A stretch of 62,804 nt of DNA from an uncultured Collinsella sp. (GTDB lineage Bacteria > Actinomycetota > Coriobacteriia > Coriobacteriales > Coriobacteriaceae): positions 1 to 62,804 of the forward strand of contig UQPF01000013.1 of NCBI GenBank assembly GCA_900542905.1. Reading direction: 5' to 3'. A model generated the notes under the pieces. That model was not told where the DNA came from, ran no database searches, and saw only the letters and a list, made by a program, of their open reading frames with translations. The first letter of the stretch is position 1. Each line of letters starts with the position of its first letter. Shown piece after piece: positions 1 to 8,474 of this stretch. Both the position numbers and the translations under genes were made by a program.

Positions 1-32
1 CATCTCCACCGTTCCTTCAACTGGGAAAACGG

Positions 33-65
33 CGCCCCCGGACCCCAGGAGGGGCCGCGGGGGCG
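33..65 (+). terminator. GC-rich hairpin, probable terminator of an upstream gene
   Basis: The 8-nt arm CGCCCCCG (33-40) pairs with CGGGGGCG (58-65), with an inner CCCC/GGGG stem around an AGGA loop. No T-run follows, so termination is not certain. Its position inside the frame that stays open upstream of the NTPase ORF suggests that this upstream frame is not coding here. Confidence 0.4.
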
Positions 66-168
66 TTCAGCTAACTGCGGGAATGGCCTATTTGCTCAAT
101 GTGTTCGGCTGAGATCGGAAATCAACCTGGAAAACAAAAAGCTAAAGATTGTCCTCACCTGCAGGAAG

Positions 169-2952
169 ATGCACCGAAGCGAGTTGACCGCAAAAATCGG
201 CAGTTATCTAAATTTCAGAGAAATAGAGCTGGAGCCTCTAACCGCGGAAAATATAGAAGCGATACTCGAGACCGAATACAACATAAAAAACATAGCACTG
301 AGGGAGAGAGTATCGGCAATCGCAAACGGAAACCTGCGCTTGGCTATCATGGCAGCAAGCCCCATAGCAGACGGCAATTTCGAAGCCATCCAAGAGCCAT
401 ACGATCTTCTGAACATCTATATGAATTCCGCCTTAGCTGGGTACTCCAGCAGAGAGCAACGTCTCGCAGAGATCCTTGCAATCTACGACTGCTGCGATCT
501 TATTGAAGGAGACCCTTGTTATGAGGATCTCTTGGGCTTGGGGTACGACGACGCCGAGATTCGGGATTTTGCATCCAGATTGAACGACCAGGAAATCGTC
601 ACGATCCTTACCTCAGCCGGTGGCGTGCTAGCCATAAGGATGGAAGAGCAGAATCTTCGCGACTTCTTGATATGCCGCCACTTCGCAAAAGAAGGGAACG
701 GCAGTTTTGCAGATTTCATTCTGCATACCGCAGAAATGCCGAACGCGCCGTATCTCAAAGCCGCCAAGTCAATGGCTGAAGTATGCGGAAGTGCGAGCGT
801 GTACGACTATCTTCGAAGGGAATGCGAGAAAGCTTGGGATGAAATAAAGAATCGGGATGAGCGAATTGCCGATCAGTTCATAATCACATTCAATCAACTC
901 CTCCCCGTACAGGCGCTCGCCTTTGCCTCAAACCGCATCGAAAGTGCTGCTTGCGCTGACGTATCGGAAGAAATTCTCGGCATGAATTCGACATCGGACG
1001 GATCTATGCCCCTGCATATTTCCGTATCCCTGATGAACTCGAGCGAGTATTCGCAAACAGCCTCCGAGTTGTTCGTGAAGTGTGTAGAAAGAGGCACAGA
1101 GCGGGCGGCCGAGTACAACTGGGCATGCGGGCAAGACGGCGCTTTCGCTTACGATTTCGATCGTACGGGATTCGATTTGGAAAACAGCAAACTCGATGCC
1201 CTCGCTCAAAAATATCAACAATCGCATTCCCGCAATGTTGCAGCATGTCTGATCGTCTTGACGAGTTCATACCTCTCTTCAAGGGTCCAGCGCGTTCGGC
1301 AAAACGGCATAACGTACACATACAACACCCTGATCTTTAATTTCACATCAGAGCTGGCCGAGCTCCACGCCCATTGCTTCCGGGCGCTCTCCGTTCTAGT
1401 CGAAACCGAATTCAGCAGGCAAGTTAGATCCACCTTTCGGCAGCACTTCTCGTTCTATGGCAAAGAACCTGAAGCGGAGCATGCAGAAAACATGCATTCG
1501 GTGCTCTCGATGATCGAAGATCTATTCCCCAAATATATAAGCGAAGACTCGACAATCGATCTCTCATGCAGCTTAAGCATCAACCAGATTTACGAAACAT
1601 GCGCGCAGAATCCCCCTCTGAGCCTCGATGGGTTCCGCCAGAGCACATTCGACGCACTTGGCCTGGAGAACTCCGAGTCTCTCGTAGAGAAAGAACCGAG
1701 GATATCCGCGGAAGAGTTACCGCTAGAACGACTGACCGAAGCCCTGGGAAAGCTAGCCGAAGATTATGAGATTTCCGATAAAGAGTGGGAGTCGGGCAGG
1801 GCTATCGGAAAAGTCCTTCTGGAAATCGCCAAAAGGACCCCAGATACTGCCTCAAGCATAATCGCACGCAATATCGCTTCGTCGCCCTCGACGATCCCCG
1901 TCTCGTACGAAGCACTTGACCATCTTGCTGAAACCATCGGCAGGAAGGTCCTTAGAAACGAGCTGGGCGCGGTGATCGACGTGAGTGACCATCCGGCCCT
2001 GTTTGACTATCTTGATTTGCTAGCAATAAAGAACGGGCCCGACAAGGAGGAGCTCGACGAGATCCTCGCAAGACTCGATGACGGCAGAACGCATCTCTGC
2101 TTGGAAGATTTGGAGATAGTCGAGCCAAAGCATCCTGGCTATATCCTCAAATATGCTTCTAGGTTTTCCGAACGCACTCACAATGATGGGGTTTGGCGGT
2201 TTTTCGGCAACTGCGGAGACGAAAAGCGCGTCTCCGCTCTAGATTCGTACTTCGGATCCAATCCCTTACCGGCTATCAACCTGTATTTTCTCGCACTTGA
2301 AGGACGCCCTTCTTTCGACTATAACCTCGCTTTCCTACGCTGCCTTTTACGCCTTGACAGTTCAATGATTGACCGTTTTTTGGAATACGCTGCCAGCCTC
2401 GACTACCGACAAAGGCACGATCTCCTGCGAAGAATCAGCTCGTTTTGGACCGTCCAGGACAATCGTGCTTGGAATCTGCTGAAAGCATTGATCGATGAAG
2501 TGCTGAGCGAACCACTCGGTAGGTTTGAAATAGCCGCTTTGTTTCCCGTTCGTGACGCAAATGCGCTCTCGAGCGATATTGTTTGGGAGCGCCTGGAATA
2601 TATCATCCGCGAAAGGATCGCCGACGCAAATAGTCTCGATAGAATTAGCTGGGCCTTGTCCGATTGCAATGACGAGGCGAGGGTCAGGGCTATCACCCTC
2701 ATTCTGTCGCTCGATAAAGACGGGATATCGATCAACGATTTGGATCTCCGTCGATCTTCAATGAGCGGGTCTCCAGAAAAAGGCTTTATTCCAGCAAAGC
2801 TCAAGGAGATTGAGGCGATTGAATCGATTGCTGCTCAGCTGCCCGCAGGTGTTGAATATTTAAAACACAGAGAATGGCTGTTAAAAGTGAGGTCTTCAAT
2901 TGAAAGAGACATCGAAGACGAAAAGTGGAGGCTATTCCACGGCAGGCAGTAA
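169..2952 (+). CDS. STAND-like NTPase, apparently missing its N-terminal P-loop half
   Basis: The ORF encodes 927 residues from the first in-frame ATG. Its beginning reads like the middle of a STAND/AAA ATPase. A sensor-1-like strand (KIVLTCRKM) straddles the ATG, its first eight residues encoded upstream of it; then come 'EIELEPLTAENIEAIL' and, near residues 45-62, 'AIANGNLRLAIMAA', typical of the winged-helix edge of these NTPases. No Walker A motif is present. The frame is open back to base 1 but has no start codon, and a terminator-like hairpin lies at 33-65. The remaining 750 residues are a long helical region without a recognisable motif, as in sensor domains of this class. Lower GC and codons such as ATA and AGG set it apart from the housekeeping genes. 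The protein is probably a truncated defence-type NTPase. If the window edge cuts the gene, the N-terminus could lie outside. Confidence 0.55.
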   Translation: MHRSELTAKIGSYLNFREIELEPLTAENIEAILETEYNIKNIALRERVSAIANGNLRLAIMAASPIADGNFEAIQEPYDLLNIYMNSALAGYSSREQRLAEILAIYDCCDLIEGDPCYEDLLGLGYDDAEIRDFASRLNDQEIVTILTSAGGVLAIRMEEQNLRDFLICRHFAKEGNGSFADFILHTAEMPNAPYLKAAKSMAEVCGSASVYDYLRRECEKAWDEIKNRDERIADQFIITFNQLLPVQALAFASNRIESAACADVSEEILGMNSTSDGSMPLHISVSLMNSSEYSQTASELFVKCVERGTERAAEYNWACGQDGAFAYDFDRTGFDLENSKLDALAQKYQQSHSRNVAACLIVLTSSYLSSRVQRVRQNGITYTYNTLIFNFTSELAELHAHCFRALSVLVETEFSRQVRSTFRQHFSFYGKEPEAEHAENMHSVLSMIEDLFPKYISEDSTIDLSCSLSINQIYETCAQNPPLSLDGFRQSTFDALGLENSESLVEKEPRISAEELPLERLTEALGKLAEDYEISDKEWESGRAIGKVLLEIAKRTPDTASSIIARNIASSPSTIPVSYEALDHLAETIGRKVLRNELGAVIDVSDHPALFDYLDLLAIKNGPDKEELDEILARLDDGRTHLCLEDLEIVEPKHPGYILKYASRFSERTHNDGVWRFFGNCGDEKRVSALDSYFGSNPLPAINLYFLALEGRPSFDYNLAFLRCLLRLDSSMIDRFLEYAASLDYRQRHDLLRRISSFWTVQDNRAWNLLKALIDEVLSEPLGRFEIAALFPVRDANALSSDIVWERLEYIIRERIADANSLDRISWALSDCNDEARVRAITLILSLDKDGISINDLDLRRSSMSGSPEKGFIPAKLKEIEAIESIAAQLPAGVEYLKHREWLLKVRSSIERDIEDEKWRLFHGRQ

Positions 2953-3454
2953 TCGACTTTAACACCTAGAATTAGGAAAAGCCTCGGGGGCTCCTGCCTA
3001 GCCCTTCGACCTGCACTGCGTGCAGAAGACAGTCGAGGACGAACCGTGGTGCAGCTCCATGAGCTGAGCTGCATCGCCCTGATCAGGTCGTCGAGCTTGT
3101 TCAGCAGCCACTCGTCGATGTTTGTGTCAACGGCCAGCTGAATACTGTTCAGTTTTACGCTACCACTGACAGCGAGGCCGAAGTGGCTCGTTGCCATTTC
3201 GAAGCCGCGCGCGCGGCGCGGAAGGGCGGCGTGGACCCCGAGTCCACTGCCTGCAAGCTCGACAAGATGATTTGGTTGCTCTGCACAGGCGACTTCTACC
3301 GCGAAGGGGGTCTAAAGCTCTTTTCAACCAATGCACTTGTTGAATCGAACCTGAGCGCCTATTCGGGGGATGGCATTTAAATTGGAGCCACTTTCAGAAA
3401 AGCGGCGCTGCAAACGCATGCCAAAACTGGCAAATTATTATGAAAGGTAATCTT
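2953..3454. other. gene-poor stretch with a degenerate ORF
   Basis: No complete gene is convincing here. From about 3066 to 3380 on the plus strand one frame stays open for roughly 100 codons and reads like a real but decayed protein, with segments such as 'VQFYATTDSEAEVARCHFE' and 'STACKLDKMIWLL'. It starts after an in-frame TGA and has no ribosome-binding site; the first possible start is GTG 3183. It is more GC-rich than its neighbours. I do not recognise the family; it may be a relic of a mobile or phage gene. Confidence 0.3.
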
Positions 3455-4159
3455 ATGGTAAACGCAGAGGAATCAACTAAGGCCGGTCTATCGCGCTTGC
3501 AAGACGACGCAAGGCCGACTATTTGCAGCGACTCTCTCGAACTTATTTCGAATATCGCAGAGGTTGGCCTGGACGAAATTCTCCAAAACGAGTTCTTGAA
3601 GGACATCCCCGTCATCTCAAGCCTAGTGAGCATCTACAAAATCGGAAACAATATCCACAATGCGCATCTGCTGAAGAAGTATGCGTGTTTCCTCGATGAG
3701 TTCAACCGCGACTCTTTTGAAAATGGCTCATGGAACAAGTACAAGCAATACTTTGAAGAGTCAAATAGGAAGCGCGATATTGAGTACCTGCTTATCCTGC
3801 TCGAAAGATACATTGAGGAGGACAAAGCGCGGCGACTAGCAAAGATTTATGAGGCCTACCTAGATAAAGAAATTAGCTGGGACGATCTTCGTTTGTTTGC
3901 AGAGACTTTGGACAGATTTCTACCTGGAGACTGCGAAATGCTTCGAGAAAAGGAAACTTTTCAGACGCTCAGAGGCAGAGATGCAGAAGTTCTTCTTCGA
4001 TTAACCGGGCTGGGATTGCTGATTGAGGATATCCATCGGCAGCAGTGGGACGTAGTAGATACGACGCTCATCTTCGACGATCCCGACGAAATTGAGAAAG
4101 AAGAAAGGGTTTATCGTAGGACCGAATTTGGAAACAGGATGGTATCTATACTTGGCTAG
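3455..4159 (+). CDS. uncharacterised protein with a glycine-containing hydrophobic segment
   Basis: The protein has 234 residues. The start at ATG 3455 is preferred over ATG 3440 because GAAAGG (3442-3447) lies 7 nt before it. Around residues 43-65 there is a stretch 'LKDIPVISSLVSIYKIGNN', probably membrane-associating, followed by 'LLKKYACFLDEFN' and a charged helical region. The C-terminal third is acidic and ends 'TEFGNRMVSILG', resembling a small wHTH-like domain. Short proteins with this layout occur as lone genes in accessory and defence islands, but I know no function for them. Neighbours are the truncated NTPase upstream and a convergent unknown gene downstream. Low GC suggests acquisition by transfer. 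Confidence 0.7.
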   Translation: MVNAEESTKAGLSRLQDDARPTICSDSLELISNIAEVGLDEILQNEFLKDIPVISSLVSIYKIGNNIHNAHLLKKYACFLDEFNRDSFENGSWNKYKQYFEESNRKRDIEYLLILLERYIEEDKARRLAKIYEAYLDKEISWDDLRLFAETLDRFLPGDCEMLREKETFQTLRGRDAEVLLRLTGLGLLIEDIHRQQWDVVDTTLIFDDPDEIEKEERVYRRTEFGNRMVSILG

Positions 4160-4345
4160 CTACTGCAGACAACAATCTGAGCGCGCTCTTGTCGTCTTGG
4201 TTAAACTGCTCGGATCTACCAGTGATTTTTACTGCATTAGGCATTCGGAAAGGGAATCGGTTCTTCACGATTCGCATCCTTTCTAGTGCTGCCTTTATTT
4301 AATGATCGAGATATGCTCGGCGACTGCGGTGTTCTGCCCCTTAGG

Positions 4346-5674
4346 TTACAGACGGTTGTTTCTATTGAGCTTCCAGAGGAAATACATGGGGTTCTCTTTT
4401 GCCTTGGCTTCTCGCAAGAAATCTGCGGATTGAGATGCAACGGCCCCTATGCCGGCAGCCCCGAGGAAGGCCATGGCATCAGAAGGTGATGCGATTCCGT
4501 ATTGCCCCAATGTAAAGCTCGCAATTCCGATAGCGGCTTCAATGCCTGCGGAGGTGACTAATCGGGATCGCTCGTTTTTCATCACTAAAGATATCTTGTG
4601 AAGCTCGGGCTCTATTAGGTCGTTCTTCAGGTCAGCTAATGTCGAGGTGTCGATGGGCCTTTCGCTCAGGCCTTTGGACAAGGTATCCCTAAACACAAGA
4701 AACGACTCTTCGTTTCTAATGCGGCAATCAAGGATGCTACGCAACGTTGCATTTTCAGCAATGGGGAGGGGGCAAGATAACCGGCGAATGGGTATGGTCT
4801 GATCTTTTCGAGGATAAAGGGTGGAAGTTGCGGACTCGAGGAACTCAATCTGAGCTGGACGAGTGGTTAAATACGAGCTATTCGAAAAATAGGGATTGAC
4901 GAGGGCTTGAAAGCAATCGTCCAACAAAGGCAGTAGGATAGTCGAGATGCCGCCTTTCTCCAGCATGTCTCTATCCAATCGCGTTTCGCCTTGGCTTGCA
5001 TAGAGCGATTCGTATTCAGACGGGATTACCAGGAAATCGACATCCATCTCATCATGGGACCCATATGCATCCATTCCCTCAATCGCTACACACAGATTCC
5101 CATCTGGTGCTTGTTTTAAAGTGCACGAGGTAGAGGAACAGAATTGTCGTACGAGTTCATCCCAATAACTCGATATCAATCCTTTTGCTTTTGATTCTCT
5201 TTCGATTTGTCGCGCTAGGCAATCTTTGCAAAGAGGAATGTAATTGCTCGAAAATCCGAGTATTCCAGCTTTGACTATGTCTTCGACTCGCATGGTCAAA
5301 TAGATCCCGAATGCAAGTTCATCGACTGAGGCATAATCATCGTGCCCCATTTCGAATGCCGATTCTATAGGGCAATGAATCAGTGTTTTATCTGCATACA
5401 ATGCTGAGAACTTTGCCAAATGGTAAATGTTTTGCTCTCGACAGGCATAGTCAGTGCAGGGGAATTTGCCTCCTTCAAGGGTGGAGTCAACAGAAAAATT
5501 GAACAGGGATTGATTTTCGATTTTTTCGATTGGGATAAGGGGTGCAAGGCCCCTAATAAAGGCGTCGAACCTCCTTTGCCCCAGTTCTTCTAGGTACGCA
5601 ATTATTTCGGCAAGAGAGCTGTTCTTGAATGCGGCTAGATAAGAATAAAGGTCATCGTATGCATGAGTCGCCAT
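4346..5674 (-). CDS. uncharacterised 442-residue protein with C-terminal hydrophobic segments
   Basis: The start is ATG 5674, with AGGTGA five bases upstream; a GTG at 5683 is in frame but lacks a better site. The first 330 residues are soluble, with several Cys in short pairs such as 'CKDCLARQ' and 'FPCTDYAC', which could bind metal or be incidental. Near residues 365-425 come two hydrophobic glycine/alanine-rich segments ('AAIGIASFTLGQYG' and 'AFLGAAGIGAVASQS'), then 'KENPMYFLWKL' close to the end. A soluble sensor with a C-terminal membrane-active hairpin would fit an abortive-infection type effector, but this is only inference. No family was recognised. It converges with the 3455-4159 gene. 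Confidence 0.7.
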   Translation of the reverse strand: MATHAYDDLYSYLAAFKNSSLAEIIAYLEELGQRRFDAFIRGLAPLIPIEKIENQSLFNFSVDSTLEGGKFPCTDYACREQNIYHLAKFSALYADKTLIHCPIESAFEMGHDDYASVDELAFGIYLTMRVEDIVKAGILGFSSNYIPLCKDCLARQIERESKAKGLISSYWDELVRQFCSSTSCTLKQAPDGNLCVAIEGMDAYGSHDEMDVDFLVIPSEYESLYASQGETRLDRDMLEKGGISTILLPLLDDCFQALVNPYFSNSSYLTTRPAQIEFLESATSTLYPRKDQTIPIRRLSCPLPIAENATLRSILDCRIRNEESFLVFRDTLSKGLSERPIDTSTLADLKNDLIEPELHKISLVMKNERSRLVTSAGIEAAIGIASFTLGQYGIASPSDAMAFLGAAGIGAVASQSADFLREAKAKENPMYFLWKLNRNNRL

Positions 5675-5797
5675 TTCGCTCACCTACACTTTCGGAAAGA
5701 GTTTTGCGTCGTTATTTCCGAGGCGTCGTTGGGCTCGCAATCGACTCTAGTGTGCAGCTGCTTCTCGACGTACTCCCTCATGTTCTGCCTCCACATG

Positions 5798-5854
5798 TAA
5801 CTAATTGATTTGCTATGTGCCATTATGAATGGTATATAGCAAATCAATTAGTTA
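5798..5854. repeat. 57-bp AT-rich palindrome
   Basis: The 19-bp arms are perfectly complementary (TAACTAATTGATTTGCTAT at 5798-5816 and its reverse complement at 5836-5854). The 19-bp spacer can form a further CCAT/ATGG stem. There is no T-run, and it lies about 120 bp upstream of the minus-strand unknown gene. It could be an operator, a recombination site or the scar of a mobile element. Confidence 0.85.
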
Positions 5855-5950
5855 GATTTAATGGAGCATTGCGAGCGTGGCGCGCGCAAAGAAGAGTCGT
5901 TGTATGGAGGCTTCCGGCAACGGCCTTTTGTACGTCCGTGACTGTTGGGT

Positions 5951-6168
5951 GCTATCGCGGATGACGTCATTGTTGCCTGTACTCTCGATCCAAGGATGTA
6001 ATTACGGAAGTGCGGGGAAAATCGAGAACCTTCGAGCACAACGCGATTTTTAGCACCAAAACCGCAGTTCGCGGAAGCGAAAACTGGGGCCTGGTTAGCA
6101 TTTCTTCGATTTTCCCCGCACCTCCGAATTTGACCCCTTGCCGCACCTTGATCACGTCTTCAAGTGGC
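5951..6168 (+). repeat. dispersed hairpin repeat, copy 1
   Basis: This sequence of about 218 bp recurs at 8253-8474 in the same orientation with roughly 80 percent identity. Its core is a large hairpin: GTGCGGGGAAAATCGA (6010-6025) pairs perfectly with 6106-6121. Inside is a smaller stem, GCGATTTT...AAAACCGC. It has no coding potential and no terminal transposase, so it could be a MITE, a REP-type element or a structured RNA. Confidence 0.8.
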
Positions 6169-6337
6169 TGGTTCATCGCTAATGGAGTTTTCTGCGGTGC
6201 TTGAATTGCGGTGTTGTGATTAGGGCAAAAGGCTCTTGGCTCCGGGGAGGCTCATCGCACGAAAATTCAAGTTGCTGCTGAAGTAGGGCTTGCTTCGGCA
6301 GCGCTAACAATAAGGGCGGCTCTGCTAGTCTCGGGAG

Positions 6338-6373
6338 ACCGCGGCATTCGGCGGGCCTGCCGAATGCCGCGGT
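6338..6373. repeat. perfect 15-bp GC-rich hairpin abutting the tandem array
   Basis: ACCGCGGCATTCGGC (6338-6352) pairs perfectly with 6359-6373 around a 6-nt loop. The last three bases of the right arm (GGT) are the first bases of the 10-bp repeat array. There is no T-run, so it is not a classical intrinsic terminator. Confidence 0.8.
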
Positions 6374-6498
6374 CAGTAGCGGTCAGTAGCGGTCAGTAGC
6401 GGTCAGTAGCGGTCAGTAGCGGTCAGTAGCGGTCAGTAGCGGTCAGTAGCGGTCAGTAGCGGTCAGTAGCGGTCAGTAGCGGTCAGTAGCGGTCAGTA
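6371..6498. repeat. 10-bp tandem repeat array, GGTCAGTAGC x 12.8
   Basis: Twelve exact copies of GGTCAGTAGC are followed by a partial copy GGTCAGTA. There is no variation between units, which implies recent expansion or strong homogenisation. The 10-bp period is close to one DNA helical turn, so a protein bound to each unit would sit on the same face. It is intergenic and lies beyond the 3' end of the AlbA-type gene. Confidence 0.95.
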
Positions 6499-6551
6499 TA
6501 TTCTTCGGAGCCGTTTCTCTGGGCTTCGGCGGACTTGCCAACTCGCGCTTG

Positions 6552-6632
6552 GGCACTACTCAGTAGATTACTCAGCAGTGCCCAGTAGATTACTCAGCAG
6601 TGCCCAGTAGATTACTCAGTAGTGCCCAGCAG
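6552..6632. repeat. 22-bp tandem repeat, about 3.5 units
   Basis: The unit GCCCAGTAGATTACTCAGCAGT occurs at 6580-6601 and, with one change, at 6602-6623, with partial units on both sides. It contains the half-repeat CAGTAG, which is also part of the neighbouring 10-bp array, so the two arrays may share an origin. Confidence 0.85.
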
Positions 6633-6683
6633 GGGGAGGGCAGCAAACGCAATGGGCCTGTTTCCCGGCTAGGACCTGCAGCC

Positions 6684-8066
6684 TCAAACTTCGCTTGGCA
6701 TCCTGTAGAACTGGTGCGGGTCTTTCGGGCTTTTCCCTACCCATTCCAACAGGCCTCGACCGGCAAGGTCTTTCAGAGTCTTCGAGGCCGTTTTCCTACC
6801 GACATTGGACTCCCGCGCGAGGTCGGAGGTCGTGATTTTCCCCTGAGCGGCGGCAATTGCCATCGCTGCTCGTTCGCGCTCGCTGAGGAGCGGTCGGTTG
6901 TCGGCCGCGGTTCTCCTGAAGGCCGCTTTCTGCAACCCAGGACGCTCGAAGACGACGACGGTGCTGTTGACGGTCTGCTCGAAGCGGAACCTCACGCCGG
7001 CTGCCTCGCAGGCCTCCTTGATGCGCGGTATGCCCGTGCCGTACTGCTCGATGACGCCGGCGCGGAACAGGGTGCGCGCGATCGCGGGGTTTCGGAGGCC
7101 GAACTCGCTCGCGGTACCGTCTAGGTGCTCTTGCGGCGAGTCGCCCTCGGGGAACAGGCCCGGGCTCACGATCTGGACGGTGTCCATGAACACGTTGACC
7201 TCGACGGCGGTGCCGGTGGTGTAGTCGCGGTGGCACAGCGCGTTGGCAACCGCCTCGCGGATGGCCTCGGCCGGGATCTCGGGGATCTCCTTGCGGTACA
7301 TGCCCGTCTCGCCGATGACGAACTCGCGCCTGATGTTCGACGTCACGAAGTACTCGGCGAAGTCGAGCAGCTTGAGCATGGTGCCGCTCTCGCGGCGCAG
7401 GTCGAGGATCTTGGCCTTGGTGTTGCCGCCCAGAAGCCCCAGCTTCATCCTGGGGTAGGTGTCGGATCCCTCGCAGAACAGCTCCACCGCGGCGTTTCTT
7501 AGGCTGCCGTCGGGCGCGACGAGGTCGAGCCTTGCCAAGGTGTCCTCCACGCCGGCGAACCCGCCGCCCACGCGTCCGGCCCTGCCGCCGCGCGCGACGA
7601 AGTCACGCACCGCCTGCTCGTCGGCGTCGGAGACGGGCCTGCCGGACGGCAGCGAGTCCCACGGGCTACGGGCGCGCTCACGCTTGACGACCATGGCGCT
7701 CAGCTCCGAGGCCGACAGCGCTTTGTTCGAAGTCCCCACGCGGGTGAAGTAGCGTCCGTCGGCGGAGTAGGGGGCGTCGGCACCTGAGAAGGCAATTTTG
7801 ATGTATCGCAGCCCATCATCGGCGTCGAGGCACTCGACCGTCGGGAACACCGCGGGCTCGATCTTGTCGGACACCCACGACGTCACCTGGCGCAGCGTTG
7901 CGTCGCTGACATCCTGGCCGATGACATCGCCGTTGTCCTTCACGCCGAAGTAGAGCTCGCCGCGGCCGTGCTTGTTCAGCATGGCGCTGATGGCTTGCAG
8001 TGCTTCTTTATGCTCGCCAGTGGACTTCTTGAACTCGACGGTCTCGCTCTCGCTGCCCAGGTTCAT
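6684..8066 (-). CDS. Schlafen/AlbA_2-type ATP-binding regulator
   Basis: The protein has 460 residues. Residues 1-125 form an AlbA_2 (Schlafen-like, DNA-binding) domain, beginning with the usual 'ESETVEFKKS' and followed by 'GRGELYFGVKDNGDVIGQ'. Residues about 230-375 match a GHKL-like ATP-binding module, with 'REAVANALCHRDY', 'VQIVSPG' and 'YGTGIPRI'. Residues 395-455 form a winged helix ('KITTSDLARESNVGRKTASK'). The architecture is common for putative transcriptional regulators in accessory DNA; the ligand and target are unknown. It is transcribed alone on the minus strand, flanked by both copies of the 220-bp repeat. A perfect TATAAT lies 38 bp upstream of the ATG. Confidence 0.85.
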   Translation of the reverse strand: MNLGSESETVEFKKSTGEHKEALQAISAMLNKHGRGELYFGVKDNGDVIGQDVSDATLRQVTSWVSDKIEPAVFPTVECLDADDGLRYIKIAFSGADAPYSADGRYFTRVGTSNKALSASELSAMVVKRERARSPWDSLPSGRPVSDADEQAVRDFVARGGRAGRVGGGFAGVEDTLARLDLVAPDGSLRNAAVELFCEGSDTYPRMKLGLLGGNTKAKILDLRRESGTMLKLLDFAEYFVTSNIRREFVIGETGMYRKEIPEIPAEAIREAVANALCHRDYTTGTAVEVNVFMDTVQIVSPGLFPEGDSPQEHLDGTASEFGLRNPAIARTLFRAGVIEQYGTGIPRIKEACEAAGVRFRFEQTVNSTVVVFERPGLQKAAFRRTAADNRPLLSERERAAMAIAAAQGKITTSDLARESNVGRKTASKTLKDLAGRGLLEWVGKSPKDPHQFYRMPSEV

Positions 8067-8103
8067 CCGCGCTGCCTTTCCCGTTCGTTGCTTGTCTCGT
8101 TGG

Positions 8104-8109
8104 ATTATA
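8104..8109 (-). promoter_or_regulatory. candidate -10 box of the AlbA-type gene
   Basis: On the minus strand a perfect TATAAT lies 38 bp upstream of the start codon. The -35 region 16 bp further upstream (TTTTCG) is a poor match, so activation or an extended element may be needed. Confidence 0.5.
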
Positions 8110-8252
8110 CCGTGGTCACCATGGGCGAAAACGTGGAAGCGCGCTTGCTTGCCTCTACCATGTTCTCATGCGCCTTAATGCCCTTTGTGAAGAATCATCC
8201 CATTGGGAAACGGGTCCCTATGGAACGATTTTGGTATCAGGCATAGGGGGGC

Positions 8253-8474
8253 GCTATCGTGGATGTCGTCACCATTGCCTGCGCCCTCGATCCAGAGATG
8301 TAATTTCAGAAGTGCGGGGAAAAATCGAAAACCTTCGAGCACAACGCGGTTTTTTTGTATCAAAACCGCAGGTCGCGGAAGCCTAAAACGGGGGTCTGGT
8401 CAGCATTCCTTTGGTTTTCCCCGCACTTCCGAATTTGGCCTCTCGCCACATCCCGATTACGTCTTAAAGTGGCG
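8253..8474 (+). repeat. dispersed hairpin repeat, copy 2
   Basis: About 222 bp aligns end to end with 5951-6168. The outer stem is 12 bp (GTGCGGGGAAAA with TTTTCCCCGCAC), and the inner stem GCGGTTTT/AAAACCGC is better than in copy 1. The conserved stretch CCTTCGAGCACAACGCG lies between the arms. Conservation of pairing despite base changes hints at a structured RNA or a MITE under selection. Confidence 0.8.

Larger units (their letters stand above)
5675..6683. other. 1-kb gene-free stretch rich in repeats
   Basis: No ORF here looks coding. The stretch holds a long AT-rich palindrome, copy 1 of a roughly 220-bp hairpin repeat, a GC-rich perfect hairpin, a 10-bp tandem array and a 22-bp tandem array, each listed separately. 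The parts between them show nothing I can assign. Confidence 0.7.

Noticed and set aside
6371..6498. CRISPR array
   Set aside because: The 10-bp units follow each other without spacers and no cas gene is near.
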